Positions 26,255-38,285 of a stretch of DNA of 64,000 bases are shown here, piece after piece. The stretch spans positions 124,001 through 188,000 of the forward strand of contig NZ_JACXXG010000002.1 in assembly GCF_014764705.1 (NCBI RefSeq), given 5' to 3'. Positions within the stretch are counted from its first letter, which is position 1, and each line of letters starts with the position of its first letter. The notes beneath the pieces were generated by a model. It was given only the letters and a program-made list of their open reading frames with translations, did not search any database and was not told the origin of the DNA. The stretch is from Stutzerimonas kunmingensis (GTDB taxonomy: Bacteria > Pseudomonadota > Gammaproteobacteria > Pseudomonadales > Pseudomonadaceae). The position numbers and the translations under genes were made by a program.

Positions 26255-26578
26255 GGGACGGGTGATCGTCCCTTCGGCGAGTTCTACGTGCAATCGGATC
26301 GCATCACTCCCAGGCATGAATGAGGCGTGCCGGCGAGGCATCTGGCTAACGCAGGTTGCCGCCGTGGGGCCTGCCCACACTGCCTCTTAGATTTCGTCTG
26401 GCGGATTCTGATAAACGCCTGTTGGCCGAACTCATCGCCCCGGGGTAGCCGCGTGGCCCCGGTTCGATCAACAAGTCGCCGGAAAATGAAACGGCAGGGG
26501 ATTTTTTGCCGGTTTGGACTGCCTTAGTCCAGTGGAGCGGTATCGCTCCAACCGCACTCCTGGCGATTCGAGAATTCG
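26255..26578 (+). promoter_or_regulatory. Gene-free leader upstream of fecR-like gene with three hairpins
   Basis: A stem GGGACG-N6-CGTCCC (26255-26272) with TT after it probably ends the solute-binding protein transcript. Just before the FecR-like gene are two adjacent perfect hairpins, GGACT-GCCTT-AGTCC (26516-26530) and GGAGCG-GTAT-CGCTCC (26534-26549). An A-rich/T-rich weak stem (CGGCA...TGCCG) lies just upstream of them. The rest of the 340 bp shows no gene I can support. Confidence 0.45.
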
Positions 26579-27040
26579 ATGACTTGCTTCAATAACTACG
26601 TGCTGCGTGCCTTCTGCATGGCCGCCGCAGTCTGGATTGCGCCTACCAACGCCGAGAACCTACCCGAACCGGTAGGCCATGTGGCGCGGGTGGAAGGCGC
26701 TGCGTACATCAGTAGTCGCGGCTATACCAACGCCGCCAAGGTCGGCCAGGCAATCGTGCCGGGTGTGGCTTTGAGCACCGGCGCCGAAGGTGCGCTGGGG
26801 GTGATCCTCGGCGACGGCAGCGTTTTGGCTTTCGGCCCGCACAGCGAGCTGACCCTCGACGACTATCGCTTCGCCCCGGCATTGGATGAGCTGCGCCTGC
26901 GCGCGACGCTCAATCGCGGCACGCTCAACCTGATTGCGGGCGACATGGCCCGCCTCGATCCACAGGCCATCGCTGTCGACACGCCGGACGGCCGCATCGG
27001 CGTGCGCGGTGGCCAGGTGTTGATGAAGGTGAGCCCGTGA
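26579..27040 (+). CDS. FecR-domain periplasmic protein
   Basis: The 153-residue protein has a signal peptide ending near PTNAENLPEP (cut after about residue 25) and a FecR domain: GHVARVEGAAYISSRGYTNA, then KVGQAIVPGVALSTGAEGAL and DGSVLAFGPHSELTLDDYRF. The ending DTPDGRIGVRGGQVLMKV is the typical VGVRGTxF-like strand. There is no anti-sigma N-terminal region. Its stop overlaps the start of the OmpA-like gene (GTGA). FecR-OmpA pairs usually accompany a CHASE2-containing cyclase or kinase, which is absent here. Confidence 0.8.
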   Translation: MTCFNNYVLRAFCMAAAVWIAPTNAENLPEPVGHVARVEGAAYISSRGYTNAAKVGQAIVPGVALSTGAEGALGVILGDGSVLAFGPHSELTLDDYRFAPALDELRLRATLNRGTLNLIAGDMARLDPQAIAVDTPDGRIGVRGGQVLMKVSP

Positions 27041-27621
27041 AGCCGATTACGCTGATGCAAACGATGGTGCTGCTGGCGATGACGGCAGTGGCGGGCTGCG
27101 CGCAGCATTCCTACGTGATGCTGGCGGACGACAGTGGTGGGCGCGGTGGTGTGATGCTTGGAGAGGAAGGGGAGCGTCGGTTGGACGCGTCTGGCCAGGG
27201 CATGGCAATTGCCGGTACCGGTCAGGCCTATGTCGTACCGGACATGCGCCGCAAGGCGGACTTCGACAAGGCGCTGGCTGCCCAGCCGGCATTGCCCGAG
27301 CGTTTTAGCCTTCATATCGCGCCATCCGGCGCGCTGGACAGCACGGCTGAACAACTGCTGGACAGCGTTCTGCTGGCAGCCCAGCGTCGGGACTATCCGG
27401 TGGTAACAGACATCGGCCATACCGATACGCTGGGTCATCGTGCGGCCAACGAGCAGGTCGGTTTGCGTCGCGCCCAGGCGGTCGCCGAGCTGTTGCGTAC
27501 CAAGGGGCTGGAAGCGATGGAGTTGCGGGTGGAATCCCACGGCGAGCGCAATCTGCTGATAGCGACGCCGGATGCCACGGCCGAGCCGCGCAATCGGCGG
27601 GTCGAAATTCTGGTGCGTTGA
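27037..27621 (+). CDS. OmpA-family lipoprotein
   Basis: The 194-residue protein starts with GTG and has a lipoprotein signal with VAGC and the modified Cys at residue 21. An OmpA-like peptidoglycan-binding domain covers about residues 95-194 (VVTDIGHTDTLGHRAANEQV, then GLRRAQAVAELLRTKGL and AEPRNRRVEILVR). It would anchor to the outer membrane and bind the cell wall non-covalently. It is translationally coupled to the FecR-domain gene. Confidence 0.85.
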   Translation: MKPITLMQTMVLLAMTAVAGCAQHSYVMLADDSGGRGGVMLGEEGERRLDASGQGMAIAGTGQAYVVPDMRRKADFDKALAAQPALPERFSLHIAPSGALDSTAEQLLDSVLLAAQRRDYPVVTDIGHTDTLGHRAANEQVGLRRAQAVAELLRTKGLEAMELRVESHGERNLLIATPDATAEPRNRRVEILVR

Positions 27622-27665
27622 GGTCGATGACGCGGCGACTGGCGCCGCGCCGACAGACGATCCGG

Positions 27666-28046
27666 TCAGTCGATGACCAGAACGGCGTCCATTTCAACCT
27701 GCGCACCCTTGGGCAGGGCGGAGACACCGATGGCGGCACGCGCCGGGTACGGCTGCTGGCAGTAGCGGCTCATCACCTCGTTGACGGTGGCGAAGTTGCC
27801 GAGGTCGGTGAGGAAGATGTTGAGCTTGACGATGTCCTTCAGCGAGCCGCCAGCCGCTTCTGCCACCGCCTTGAGGTTCTCGAAAACCTGCACCGCCTGC
27901 GCTTCGAAACCTTCCACCAGCTCCATGTTCTTGGGATCCAGCGGGATCTGCCCGGACAGGTAGACGGTGTTGCCGGCCTTGATGGCCTGGGAGTAGGTGC
28001 CAATGGCGGCCGGCGCCTTGTCGGTGTTGATCACGGTCTTGCTCAT
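27666..28046 (-). CDS. ridA: 2-iminobutanoate/2-iminopropanoate deaminase
   Basis: From the ATG at 28046 the protein has 126 residues, the usual RidA length. It has [20 protein letters not shown] near residue 13 and the C-terminal [20 protein letters not shown], which contains the conserved Arg (near 105) that binds the substrate carboxylate. RidA hydrolyses reactive imines made by PLP enzymes. It lies downstream of spoT on the same strand, the standard place in proteobacteria. Confidence 0.93.
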   Translation of the reverse strand: MSKTVINTDKAPAAIGTYSQAIKAGNTVYLSGQIPLDPKNMELVEGFEAQAVQVFENLKAVAEAAGGSLKDIVKLNIFLTDLGNFATVNEVMSRYCQQPYPARAAIGVSALPKGAQVEMDAVLVID

Positions 28047-28150
28047 GGAGACTCCTCTGAGGGTTGGGCAACGGGCAGCCAGCATAATGGCTGATGGCGA
28101 GAGCGGCCAGCCGTGGCGTTTTGCAGACAGATCGAAGTTGACGGAGGAGG

Positions 28151-30259
28151 TCAGGCCTTGACGCGGGTGATGCGGGTGACGCCCTTGATGGCGCGCAGCT
28201 TCTTGATGACTCGGGCCAGGTGCACGCGGTCATGCACGCTGACCACCAGCTGGACGACGCTGATGCGGCCGTCGCGCTCGTCCATGCCGATCTTCTCGAT
28301 GTTGCCGTCGGCGGCATTGACGCTGCCGGCGAGCAGGGCGATCAGGCCGCGCTGGTGCTCCAGCTCGACCCGGAGCTCGACATTGAACTCGCCGGTGACA
28401 TCCTTCGACCAGGATAGCTGGATGCACTTGTCCGGGTTGTGGCGTACGTCGGCGATGTTCCGGCAGGTTTCCAGGTGCACGACCATGCCCTTGCCGGCCG
28501 ATAGATGCCCGACGATGGGGTCGCCGGGAATCGGCGTACAGCACTTGGCGTAGTTCAGCACCAGCCCTTCGGTGCCGCGAATCGCCAACGGACCTTCGAG
28601 TGCCGGTACTTCCTCATTGTCGTGCGATATCAGACGGCGCGCGATCACATAGGCCATGCGGTTGCCCAGGCCGATATCCTCCAGCAGATCCTCGACGTAC
28701 TCCATGTGGTATTCGGTCAGTACCTGCTGGATGCGCTCGGCGCTGATCTTGTCCAGGCTGGTCTCGAAGCCGCTGAGCGCCTTGCTCAGCAAGCGCTCGC
28801 CGAGGTTGATCGACTCCGAACGACGCTGCAGTTTGAGCGCATGGCGGATATGCGTGCGTGCCTTGCCGGTGACGACAAAATTCAGCCAGGCCGGATTCGG
28901 CCGCGCACCTGGTGCGGTGACGATCTCCACCGTCGAGCCACTCTCCAGTGGTTGCGACAGCGGCGCCAGGCGACGGTTGACGCGGCAGGCGATGCAGGTG
29001 TTGCCGACGTCGGTGTGCACCGCGTAGGCGAAGTCGACGGCGGTGGAACCCTTGGGCATCTCCATGATGCGGCCCTTGGGGGTGAAGACGTAGACCTCGT
29101 CGGGGAACAGGTCGATCTTCACGCTCTCGATGAATTCCAGCGAGTTGCCGGCGCGCTGCTGCAGTTCCAGTACACCCTTGACCCACTGGCGGGCGCGGGC
29201 GTGGGTGCCCTTGGGCACTTCGTCCTCGGGGGACTTGTACAGCCAGTGCGCGGCGATGCCGTTGTTGGCCATCTCTTCCATCTCGCGGGTGCGAATCTGG
29301 ATCTCGATGGGCACGCCGTGCATGCCGAACAGGGTGGTGTGCAGGGACTGGTAGCCGTTGGCCTTGGGAATCGCGATGTAGTCCTTGAAACGGCCCGGCA
29401 GCGGCTTGTACAGGCTGTGCACCGCACCGAGCACGCGGTAGCAGGTGTCGACCTTGTCCACCACGATGCGGAACGCGTAGACGTCCATGATCTCGTGGAA
29501 CGCCTTGCGCTTGCCGCGCATCTTCTTGTAGATGCTGTATAGGTGCTTCTCGCGGCCCAGTACGTCGCCTTCCAGGCCTTCGCGCTCTAGGCAATGGATC
29601 AGCGATTGTTCGATCTTCTCGACGATCTCGTTGCGGTTGCCGCGGGCGCGGCGAACGGCTGCGCGGATGCGTTCGGAGCGCATCGGGTGCATGGCCTTGA
29701 AACCGAGATCCTCGAACTCCACGCGCATGGTGTGCATGCCCAGCCGGTTGGCGATGGGCGCGTAGATCTCGAGGGTTTCCTTGGCGATGCGGCGGCGCTT
29801 TTCCCCGGCCAGCACTTCCAGGGTACGCATGTTGTGCAGGCGGTCGGCGAGTTTGACCAGGATCACGCGGATATCGCGAGCCATGGCCATGGCCATCTTC
29901 TGGAAATTCTCGGCCTGTGCCTCGGCCTTGGTCTCGAAGTTCATCTGGGTCAGCTTGCTGACCCCGTCGACCAGTTCGGCAACGGTTTCGCCGAACTGCG
30001 CGACCAGCGCTTCCTTGGGAATACCGGTGTCTTCAATGACGTCATGCAGCATCGCGGCCATCAGGCTCTGATGGTCCATGTGCATGTCGGCGAGGATGTT
30101 GGCTACCGCGAGAGGATGGGTGACGTAGGCTTCACCGCTGCGCCGGCGTTGACCGTCGTGGGCCTGCTCGGCGTAAAAATAGGCACGACGGACCAGATTG
30201 ACCTGATCCGGGCCGAGGTAGGTCGATAGGCGATCCGCAAGCGCGTCTATGGCTGGCAA
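28151..30259 (-). CDS. spoT: Bifunctional (p)ppGpp synthetase/hydrolase
   Basis: The 702-residue protein has the SpoT domain order: HD hydrolase (about residues 45-145, with HDVIEDTG), RelA/SpoT synthetase (about 230-345, with [20 protein letters not shown]), TGS (about 390-450, with [20 protein letters not shown]) and a C-terminal ACT domain (about 630-702). It makes and degrades the stringent-response alarmone. It is 60 bp downstream of rpoZ, in the conserved gmk-rpoZ-spoT order. Confidence 0.96.
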   Translation of the reverse strand: MPAIDALADRLSTYLGPDQVNLVRRAYFYAEQAHDGQRRRSGEAYVTHPLAVANILADMHMDHQSLMAAMLHDVIEDTGIPKEALVAQFGETVAELVDGVSKLTQMNFETKAEAQAENFQKMAMAMARDIRVILVKLADRLHNMRTLEVLAGEKRRRIAKETLEIYAPIANRLGMHTMRVEFEDLGFKAMHPMRSERIRAAVRRARGNRNEIVEKIEQSLIHCLEREGLEGDVLGREKHLYSIYKKMRGKRKAFHEIMDVYAFRIVVDKVDTCYRVLGAVHSLYKPLPGRFKDYIAIPKANGYQSLHTTLFGMHGVPIEIQIRTREMEEMANNGIAAHWLYKSPEDEVPKGTHARARQWVKGVLELQQRAGNSLEFIESVKIDLFPDEVYVFTPKGRIMEMPKGSTAVDFAYAVHTDVGNTCIACRVNRRLAPLSQPLESGSTVEIVTAPGARPNPAWLNFVVTGKARTHIRHALKLQRRSESINLGERLLSKALSGFETSLDKISAERIQQVLTEYHMEYVEDLLEDIGLGNRMAYVIARRLISHDNEEVPALEGPLAIRGTEGLVLNYAKCCTPIPGDPIVGHLSAGKGMVVHLETCRNIADVRHNPDKCIQLSWSKDVTGEFNVELRVELEHQRGLIALLAGSVNAADGNIEKIGMDERDGRISVVQLVVSVHDRVHLARVIKKLRAIKGVTRITRVKA

Positions 30260-30319
30260 GACAGTGCTCCTTGCCAGCGGGCTTCGATGTTATCGGTTCG
30301 ACTTCGACCTGGCATTTAT

Positions 30320-30583
30320 TCAGATGGCCTCGTTCGGCTCTTCCTCGTACTGGGTGAAGAGAGGCTCGTCGTCAACGATCTCGTCTTGTGCAATGACATC
30401 GTAGTCGACCAGGCCGGAAGCGATCTCGCGCAGGGCGACGACGGTCGGCTTGTCATTTTCCCATGCGACCTTGGGCTCCTTGCCACCGGTGGCCAGCTGG
30501 CGCGAGCGCTTGGTAGCGAGCATGACCAGCTCGAAGCGGTTATCGACGTTGTCCAGGCAATCTTCAACGGTAACGCGGGCCAT
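30320..30583 (-). CDS. rpoZ: RNA polymerase omega subunit
   Basis: The ATG at 30583 gives the standard 87 residues beginning [20 protein letters not shown]. It contains the RSRQLATGG segment and ends with an acidic tail. Omega helps assemble RNA polymerase and forms part of a ppGpp binding site in proteobacteria, which fits its linkage with spoT. A reading with five more N-terminal residues is possible but not usual. Confidence 0.96.
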   Translation of the reverse strand: MARVTVEDCLDNVDNRFELVMLATKRSRQLATGGKEPKVAWENDKPTVVALREIASGLVDYDVIAQDEIVDDEPLFTQYEEEPNEAI

Positions 30584-30689
30584 GGTGTTCCTCATCAATA
30601 GCGGTAGAGCGTGCCCGAATGGGCGAGCGGACGGAGTAGTCTAAAAAATCACCAGCCTTAATGGAAGCGCTGTTTCTGCGGGCTGTGCG

Positions 30690-32251
<1,562 letters not shown>

Positions 32252-32340
32252 CGGGGATACCTCTCGATTGCGGGCTGCGAAAGGCGAAGGATTGTAAAGG
32301 AAAACAGGGTGTCGCGGCAGCGATGGCCGGACGGTCGCGA

Positions 32341-32369
32341 CCCTTTTCCACGCCAATGGGCTCTATAAT
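32341..32369 (+). promoter_or_regulatory. Candidate rph promoter
   Basis: A perfect TATAAT lies at 32364-32369, 33 bp upstream of the rph start, with only a weak -35 (CCCTTT at 32341-32346, spacer 17). The intergenic region of 151 bp separates divergent yicC and rph. Confidence 0.4.
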
Positions 32370-32402
32370 GCCGGTCAATTTCTTATCTAGCAGGACCTAT
32401 AC

Positions 32403-33125
32403 ATGAAGCGACCCAGTGGCCGTGCCGCCGATCAGCTGCGCTCGATCCGCATCACCCGCAACTACACCAAGCATGCCGAGGGCTCGGTGCTGGTGGAGTT
32501 CGGCGACACCAAGGTGATCTGCACGGTCAGCATCGAGTCCGGCGTCCCGCGTTTCCTGAAAGGGCAGGGGCAGGGTTGGCTGACCGCCGAGTACGGCATG
32601 CTGCCGCGCGCTACGGGTGAGCGCAACCAGCGTGAAGCCTCGCGCGGCAAGCAGGGTGGACGCACTCTGGAAATCCAGCGCCTGATCGGTCGTTCGTTGC
32701 GTGCGGCGCTCGACATGAGCAAGCTCGGTGAGAACACGCTGTTCATCGACTGCGATGTGATCCAGGCCGACGGCGGTACGCGCACGGCGTCGATCACCGG
32801 TGCCATGGTGGCGGTGATCGATGCGCTCAAGGTGCTAAAGAAACGTGGCGGTCTGAAGGCGGGCGATCCGGTCAAGCAGATGATTGCAGCGGTATCGGTC
32901 GGTATCTACCAGGGCGAACCGGTGCTGGATCTGGATTACCTGGAGGACTCGGCGGCCGAAACCGATCTGAATGTGGTGATGACCGACGCGGGCGGCTTTA
33001 TCGAGGTGCAGGGCACGGCCGAGGGGGCACCGTTCCATCCTGAGGAACTCAATGCGATGCTGGCTCTGGCCCATGATGGCGTGCGCCAGCTGTTCGAGCT
33101 ACAGCGCGCGGCGCTGGCGGACTGA
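32403..33125 (+). CDS. rph: Ribonuclease PH
   Basis: The 240-residue protein begins [20 protein letters not shown] and has the RNase PH features GEGxxx-like [20 protein letters not shown] near residue 65, [19 protein letters not shown] near 84 and the phosphate-binding Arg region. It trims tRNA 3' ends using phosphate. The full-length C-terminus is intact, unlike the frameshifted gene in E. coli K-12. Confidence 0.96.
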   Translation: MKRPSGRAADQLRSIRITRNYTKHAEGSVLVEFGDTKVICTVSIESGVPRFLKGQGQGWLTAEYGMLPRATGERNQREASRGKQGGRTLEIQRLIGRSLRAALDMSKLGENTLFIDCDVIQADGGTRTASITGAMVAVIDALKVLKKRGGLKAGDPVKQMIAAVSVGIYQGEPVLDLDYLEDSAAETDLNVVMTDAGGFIEVQGTAEGAPFHPEELNAMLALAHDGVRQLFELQRAALAD

Positions 33126-33142
33126 GCAAGAGGTAGCGCGAA

Positions 33143-33511
33143 ATGACCGATCAGGATCTGGTGCCGTTACCCAGTCGCGAAGCGCGGCAGTGGGCGATGT
33201 TCTGCCACTACTCGGCGTTCTTCTGGTTTCTGGCGCCGATGATCGGCAACGTGATCGGCCCGCTCATCGTCTGGCAGCTGAAGAAGGACATGGATCCCTT
33301 CGTCGATCAGCAGGGTAGGGAGGCGCTGAATTTTCAGCTGACCTTCAGCATCGCAATGATGATCTGCGGCGTGCTGGCCTGGATCCTCATCGGCTTTCCG
33401 CTAATGGTGTTGGTGAGCGTGGTGGCGCTGGTGCTGGTGGTGATCGCCGGCATTCGCGCCAACGAGGGCAAGCCCTACCGCTATCCGTTCTGTTGGCGGC
33501 TGGTCAAGTAG
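33143..33511 (+). CDS. DUF4870 membrane protein
   Basis: The 122-residue protein has three predicted membrane helices (AMFCHYSAFFWFLAPMIGNV, AMMICGVLAWILIGFPLMVL and VSVVALVLVVIAGIRANEGK regions) and the family pattern WQLKKDMDPFVDQQGREALN. It ends GKPYRYPFCWRLVK. This is the DUF4870/Tic20-like family of unknown function. It lies between rph and crc, as in other pseudomonads. Confidence 0.9.
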   Translation: MTDQDLVPLPSREARQWAMFCHYSAFFWFLAPMIGNVIGPLIVWQLKKDMDPFVDQQGREALNFQLTFSIAMMICGVLAWILIGFPLMVLVSVVALVLVVIAGIRANEGKPYRYPFCWRLVK

Positions 33512-33518
33512 GGCAAAC

Positions 33519-33541
33519 CGCTGAGCCTCAGAGGCTCAGCG
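33519..33541. terminator. Convergent terminator overlapping the crc 3' end
   Basis: CGCTGAGCCTC and GAGGCTCAGCG form 11-bp perfect arms around one A. The hairpin begins 8 bp after the DUF4870 stop and includes the last codons of crc, so it may serve both convergent genes. Confidence 0.7.
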
Positions 33542-34307
33542 TCCAGTCGTAGTCAACGATCAGCGGCGCGTGCTGGGAGAAGCGTGGCTGCCGTGGCAGG
33601 CGAGCAGTGCGCACGAAGCGGCGTAGACCGGATGTCAGGATCTGGTAGTCGAAACGCCAGCCGAGGTTGAGCATTTCGGCCTGCTCGGTGTCCGGCCACC
33701 AGCTGAACAGATCGCCTTCGCGATTGACTTCGCGCAGGGCGTCGATATAGCCCATATTGCCGAAAATCTCGTCCAGCCAGGCGCGCTCGGGCGCCAGAAA
33801 CCCTGGGTCCTGCTGACAATCGCGCCAGTTCTTCACGTCCAACTTCTGGTGGGCGACATACAGTGAGCCACAATAAATGTACTCGCGGCGCTTGCGGCGC
33901 TGCTTGTCCAGGTAGTGGGCGAAGTCGTCCATGAACTTGAGTTTGTGGTTCAGGTTGGCATCGCCGCCGTGGCCGGACGGCACCAACAGGCTGGCGATGC
34001 TGACCTTGTCGAAATCCGCCTGCAGGTAACGCCCGTAGCGATCCGCCGTCTCGAAGCCCAGTCCGGTGATGACGGCCTTCGGCTGCAGCCTGGAATAGAG
34101 CGCCACGCCTCCCTGCTCCGGAATCTCGGCATCGCAGGCATAGAGAAAGTAACCGTCCAGCTGGTAGGCCGGATCGTCGAGTTCCAAGGCAGAGGCGCGG
34201 GTATCTTGCAGGCAGATGACATCGGCATTCTGCGCTTGCAGCCAGCTGAGCAATCCCCGCTGTGCCGCCGCTTGAATGCCATTCACGTTGACGCTGATGA
34301 TCCGCAT
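33528..34307 (-). CDS. crc: Catabolite repression control protein Crc
   Basis: The 259-residue protein starts MRIISVNVNGIQAAAQRGLL and has the exonuclease III fold of Crc, with the same length as the P. aeruginosa protein. Residues used for catalysis in true exonuclease III are changed: the Glu motif is LQDTRA rather than LQE, and the GDxN loop is replaced by YCGSLYVAHQ. Crc is not a nuclease but joins Hfq on A-rich CA motifs near ribosome sites to block translation of secondary carbon-use genes. It is divergent from pyrE. Candidate targets in this window include glcA and the HU gene. Confidence 0.95.
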   Translation of the reverse strand: MRIISVNVNGIQAAAQRGLLSWLQAQNADVICLQDTRASALELDDPAYQLDGYFLYACDAEIPEQGGVALYSRLQPKAVITGLGFETADRYGRYLQADFDKVSIASLLVPSGHGGDANLNHKLKFMDDFAHYLDKQRRKRREYIYCGSLYVAHQKLDVKNWRDCQQDPGFLAPERAWLDEIFGNMGYIDALREVNREGDLFSWWPDTEQAEMLNLGWRFDYQILTSGLRRFVRTARLPRQPRFSQHAPLIVDYDWTLSL

Positions 34308-34392
34308 AAATGGCCCCTAAAAACACGTGCGTGTATGATAACCCAAGCTCTTCGCAATTAGCTAAAACAGTGGTTTTCCGGGAAATTTCTTC

Positions 34393-35034
34393 ATGCAGGC
34401 GTACCAGCGCGAGTTCATTCGCTTCGCCATCGAACGCGGTGTTCTGCGTTTCGGTGAGTTCACTCTCAAGTCGGGACGCACCAGCCCCTATTTTTTCAAT
34501 GCCGGGTTGTTCAACAGCGGCAGCGCGTTGGCACAGCTCGGGCGGTTCTACGCCTCGGCGGTGATCGAGAGCGGCCTGGATTTCGACGTCATCTTCGGCC
34601 CGGCCTACAAGGGCATCCCGCTAGGCGCAGCCACCGCCATCGCGCTGGCCGAGCAGCATCAGCGCGACCTGCCTTGGTGCTTCAACCGCAAGGAAGCCAA
34701 GGATCATGGTGAGGGTGGCACGCTGGTCGGTGCACCGCTGGTGGGGCGTGTGCTGATCGTCGATGACGTGATCACCGCCGGCACCGCGATCCGCGAAGTG
34801 ATGCAGATCATCCAGGCGCAGAAAGCCGAGGCCGCCGGCGTACTCATCGCCTTGAATCGACAGGAAAGAGGGCAGGGCGAGCTGTCGGCGATTCAAGAAG
34901 TTGAACGTGATTATCGAATGCCGGTAATCAGTATTGTGTCCCTTGAGCAAGTGCTGGAATATCTCGCCGACGACGCTCAGCTGAAACAGCACCTGCCCGC
35001 GGTACAGGCTTATCGCGAGCAGTACGGAATCTGA
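34393..35034 (+). CDS. pyrE: Orotate phosphoribosyltransferase
   Basis: The 213-residue protein starts [20 protein letters not shown] and contains [20 protein letters not shown] near residue 22 and the PRPP-binding motif [18 protein letters not shown] near 118. It converts orotate and PRPP to OMP in pyrimidine synthesis. It is divergent from crc, the conserved Pseudomonas arrangement. Confidence 0.97.
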   Translation: MQAYQREFIRFAIERGVLRFGEFTLKSGRTSPYFFNAGLFNSGSALAQLGRFYASAVIESGLDFDVIFGPAYKGIPLGAATAIALAEQHQRDLPWCFNRKEAKDHGEGGTLVGAPLVGRVLIVDDVITAGTAIREVMQIIQAQKAEAAGVLIALNRQERGQGELSAIQEVERDYRMPVISIVSLEQVLEYLADDAQLKQHLPAVQAYREQYGI

Positions 35035-35054
35035 CCCAGGGTAGGTAATGCGCC

Positions 35055-35648
35055 ATGCGTAAATCGGTAGCCGCTCGTACGTTGCTCCTGCTGGGAGTCA
35101 TATGTCCGGTATTGGCCTCGGCTGCCGAGCTGTATCGCTATGTGGACGACCGCGGCGTGGTCGTACTCGATCGCCATGGCGTGCCGCCGCAACACATTTC
35201 GCGTGGATATCAGGTGCTCAACGAGCAAGGGCGAGTGGTCCGCGAGGTGCCGCCGGCACCGACCGCGGAGGAATTTGCCCGGTTGCAGGCACAGAAGGCC
35301 CGTGCTGCATCGGATGCGCAGCTGCTGCGTCTGTATGCCAGTGTCGAGGATGTGGAGCGGGCCGAAACGCGCAAGCTTTCCGAGCTCGATAGCGTGATGG
35401 GCTTGGCCCGCGGCAACCTGCAGTCGATACGCAACCAGCATGCGAGCTTGCGCAAGCAGGCGGCGAACCATGAGCGCGCCGGTCGCAAGGTTCCGGGCAA
35501 CCTGTTGGCGCAGATCGAGAACCTTGAAAAGGAAGAGCAGAGTCTGCAGCGCGACCTCAAGCGTTTCGAAAAGGCGCGCGCTGATGCGGAAGTCAGCTTT
35601 GCCAGTGATCGCCAGCGGATTGCCGAATTGCTAGGGCAAAAGCAGTAA
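35055..35648 (+). CDS. DUF4124-domain secreted protein
   Basis: The 197-residue product has a signal peptide (residues 1-23, ending ASAAEL). A DUF4124-type segment (LYRYVDDRGVVVLDRHGVPP, residues 25-44) follows, and the C-terminal half is a long coiled coil (LRKQAANHERAGRKVPGNLL, then AQIENLEKEEQSLQRDLKRF). The function is unknown. It lies 20 bp after pyrE and is probably co-transcribed with it. Confidence 0.8.
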   Translation: MRKSVAARTLLLLGVICPVLASAAELYRYVDDRGVVVLDRHGVPPQHISRGYQVLNEQGRVVREVPPAPTAEEFARLQAQKARAASDAQLLRLYASVEDVERAETRKLSELDSVMGLARGNLQSIRNQHASLRKQAANHERAGRKVPGNLLAQIENLEKEEQSLQRDLKRFEKARADAEVSFASDRQRIAELLGQKQ

Positions 35649-35831
35649 AACGCTGATACCCGTTCCCTTGTTTCAAAATACTTGGCGTGGCTATTTGCTA
35701 TGCCAATAGCTCGATGAGTAGCTTGCTTGCTATCACAAAAGACCGCTCTAGCTCAATAGTTTCAAGGTCGTGATGAGTTGCTTGGGGTCAGTCTGTACCG
35801 TGGCGCAAATTTTTCGGTATGGCTGACTAGC
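35649..35831. other. AT-richer intergenic gap
   Basis: This 183-bp stretch is visibly richer in A and T than its neighbours and holds an inverted repeat TTGGC...GCCAA (about 35681-35705). No gene is supported. It marks the left boundary of the DUF3360 gene, which interrupts the order expected between pyrE and argB. Confidence 0.5.
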
Positions 35832-37307
35832 ATGAATGGTAGGGACCTACGCAGTTATCGGGAGCTTCACAAGCCGAAGGGAAATTTCGCGACTCGCTCT
35901 GAATACCTCGAGCATGAACTGGAGATCATGGCGCCGAAGCGCTGGGGAATAAACCTGCCGTTTCGTGACTACCGTTTCGAGTACGAAGATTGGGTGCCGG
36001 CCATGGCGGCGACCATCGGCAAGATCGTCATGGTGGCGGCTGTTGTTGCGGCTTTCGCCGGCCCGATGGGGCTTTCCAACGAGTTCGTGATCGAGAACGC
36101 GCGCTACGAGATGCTGATCGCAGCACTGCTGTTTGTCGTGGTGTTCTCCGGTTTCCTCAATCCCACGGCCAACCTGGCCGGGACCCATGGCCCGCTGATT
36201 CCGTTGATTCCCTTGATCGTCGCATCGGGCGGGCATCCTATGGCGCTGGGGATCATGGTGGGTGTGCTCGGTTTCACCCTCGGTGTCTTCAAGGGCGGCA
36301 GTCTGTTGGCGCGTCTGACTAGTGATGGCGTTTGTGGCGGATTGCTGCTGTATCTGGGTTTCATCGGCATTACCTCGCAGATCAAGAAGCTGTTCGGTTG
36401 GGCCGACAGCTTCGACATGGGCTACATCGCGTTTATCGTGGTGTTCGCCACCATCGTGATGTACGCCTATCTAGAACATATCCGCATGCGCTGGCTGGCG
36501 ATTCCGCTGGGTTCGGCGCTGGCGGCCGTGATCGCATTTGCATTAGGCGCTCCGTTCGAGTTCACCACCGAGCCGGGTGTGCCCAACCTGAATCCGATGT
36601 ACTGGTGGGGCGAGACTACCGGCTGGCAGATCGGTCTGCCCGAGCTGCATCACTTCATTGCTGTCGCGCCATTTGCCGTGCTGGCGGTAGCCATGTGGTC
36701 GCCGGACTTCCTTGGACATCGTGTGTTCCAGCAGCTGAACTATCCGCCGAAGGCGAAGAAGGTGCTGATGAACATCGATGACACCATGTGCGTTGCGGCG
36801 GCACGGCAGATCGTCGGCACGTCGCTGGGTGGCGGTAACCTGGCCTCATCCTGGGGCACCTTCATGGTGCCGGCCGCCATCGCCAAGCGCCCGATTCCCG
36901 CCGGTGCATTGCTCACCGGCCTGCTCTGTGTGGTTGCGGCGCTTTGGGGTTACCCGATGGATCTGGCGATCTGGCCGCCGGTGCTGAGCGTGGCGCTGAT
37001 GGTCGGCGTGTTCCTGCCGCTGCTGGAAGCCGGTATGCAGATGACCCGTGAAGGCAAGACCTCGCAGTCGGCGGCCATCGTGATCTTTTCCTCGGCGCTG
37101 GTTAATCCGGTGTTCGGCTGGTCGCTGACGGTGCTGCTCGACAATCTCGGGCTGATCGGTGACAAGGAGCGTGGTCAGTCCCTGAGCCACCTGCATCGTT
37201 GGGTCATCCCGACGATCGTCTTCATCGTGCTCTGCGCCGTGATGCTGGGTATCGGCATGTTCCCGGGCATCCCGGCGATGCTCGAGTCGTTCCGTATCGA
37301 TCTCTGA
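35832..37307 (+). CDS. DUF3360 membrane transporter-like protein
   Basis: The ATG at 35832 gives 491 residues; a TTG at 35778 would add 18 residues that do not look conserved, and neither start has a clear ribosome site. The protein begins with a cytosolic stretch ending NLPFRDYRFEYEDWVPAMAA and has about 10-12 membrane helices. It contains LNPTANLAGTHGPLIPLIPL and NIDDTMCVAAARQIVGTSLG segments, which I recognise as DUF3360, related in layout to SulP and NCS2 transporters. The substrate is unknown. It is not part of the usual pseudomonad order here, so it was probably gained. Confidence 0.75.
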   Translation: MNGRDLRSYRELHKPKGNFATRSEYLEHELEIMAPKRWGINLPFRDYRFEYEDWVPAMAATIGKIVMVAAVVAAFAGPMGLSNEFVIENARYEMLIAALLFVVVFSGFLNPTANLAGTHGPLIPLIPLIVASGGHPMALGIMVGVLGFTLGVFKGGSLLARLTSDGVCGGLLLYLGFIGITSQIKKLFGWADSFDMGYIAFIVVFATIVMYAYLEHIRMRWLAIPLGSALAAVIAFALGAPFEFTTEPGVPNLNPMYWWGETTGWQIGLPELHHFIAVAPFAVLAVAMWSPDFLGHRVFQQLNYPPKAKKVLMNIDDTMCVAAARQIVGTSLGGGNLASSWGTFMVPAAIAKRPIPAGALLTGLLCVVAALWGYPMDLAIWPPVLSVALMVGVFLPLLEAGMQMTREGKTSQSAAIVIFSSALVNPVFGWSLTVLLDNLGLIGDKERGQSLSHLHRWVIPTIVFIVLCAVMLGIGMFPGIPAMLESFRIDL

Positions 37308-37328
37308 TTGGCTGACGGCACGGCATGA

Positions 37329-37357
37329 AAAAAGGGAGCCTAGGCTCCCTTTTCTTT
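37329..37357. terminator. Strong bidirectional terminator
   Basis: AAAAGGGAGCC-TA-GGCTCCCTTTT followed by CTTTTG forms a GC stem with A and T tracts on both sides. It separates the convergent DUF3360 and argB genes. Confidence 0.92.
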
Positions 37358-37367
37358 TGCGTCTGCT

Positions 37368-38285
<918 letters not shown>

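Noticed and set aside
26440-26480. GGTTCGATC, resembling a tRNA T-loop
   Set aside because: No matching T-stem, acceptor stem or anticodon arm can be formed around it.
33528-34307. Exonuclease III/DNA repair function for the crc product
   Set aside because: The catalytic motifs are altered and the sequence and position match Crc, which is not a nuclease.
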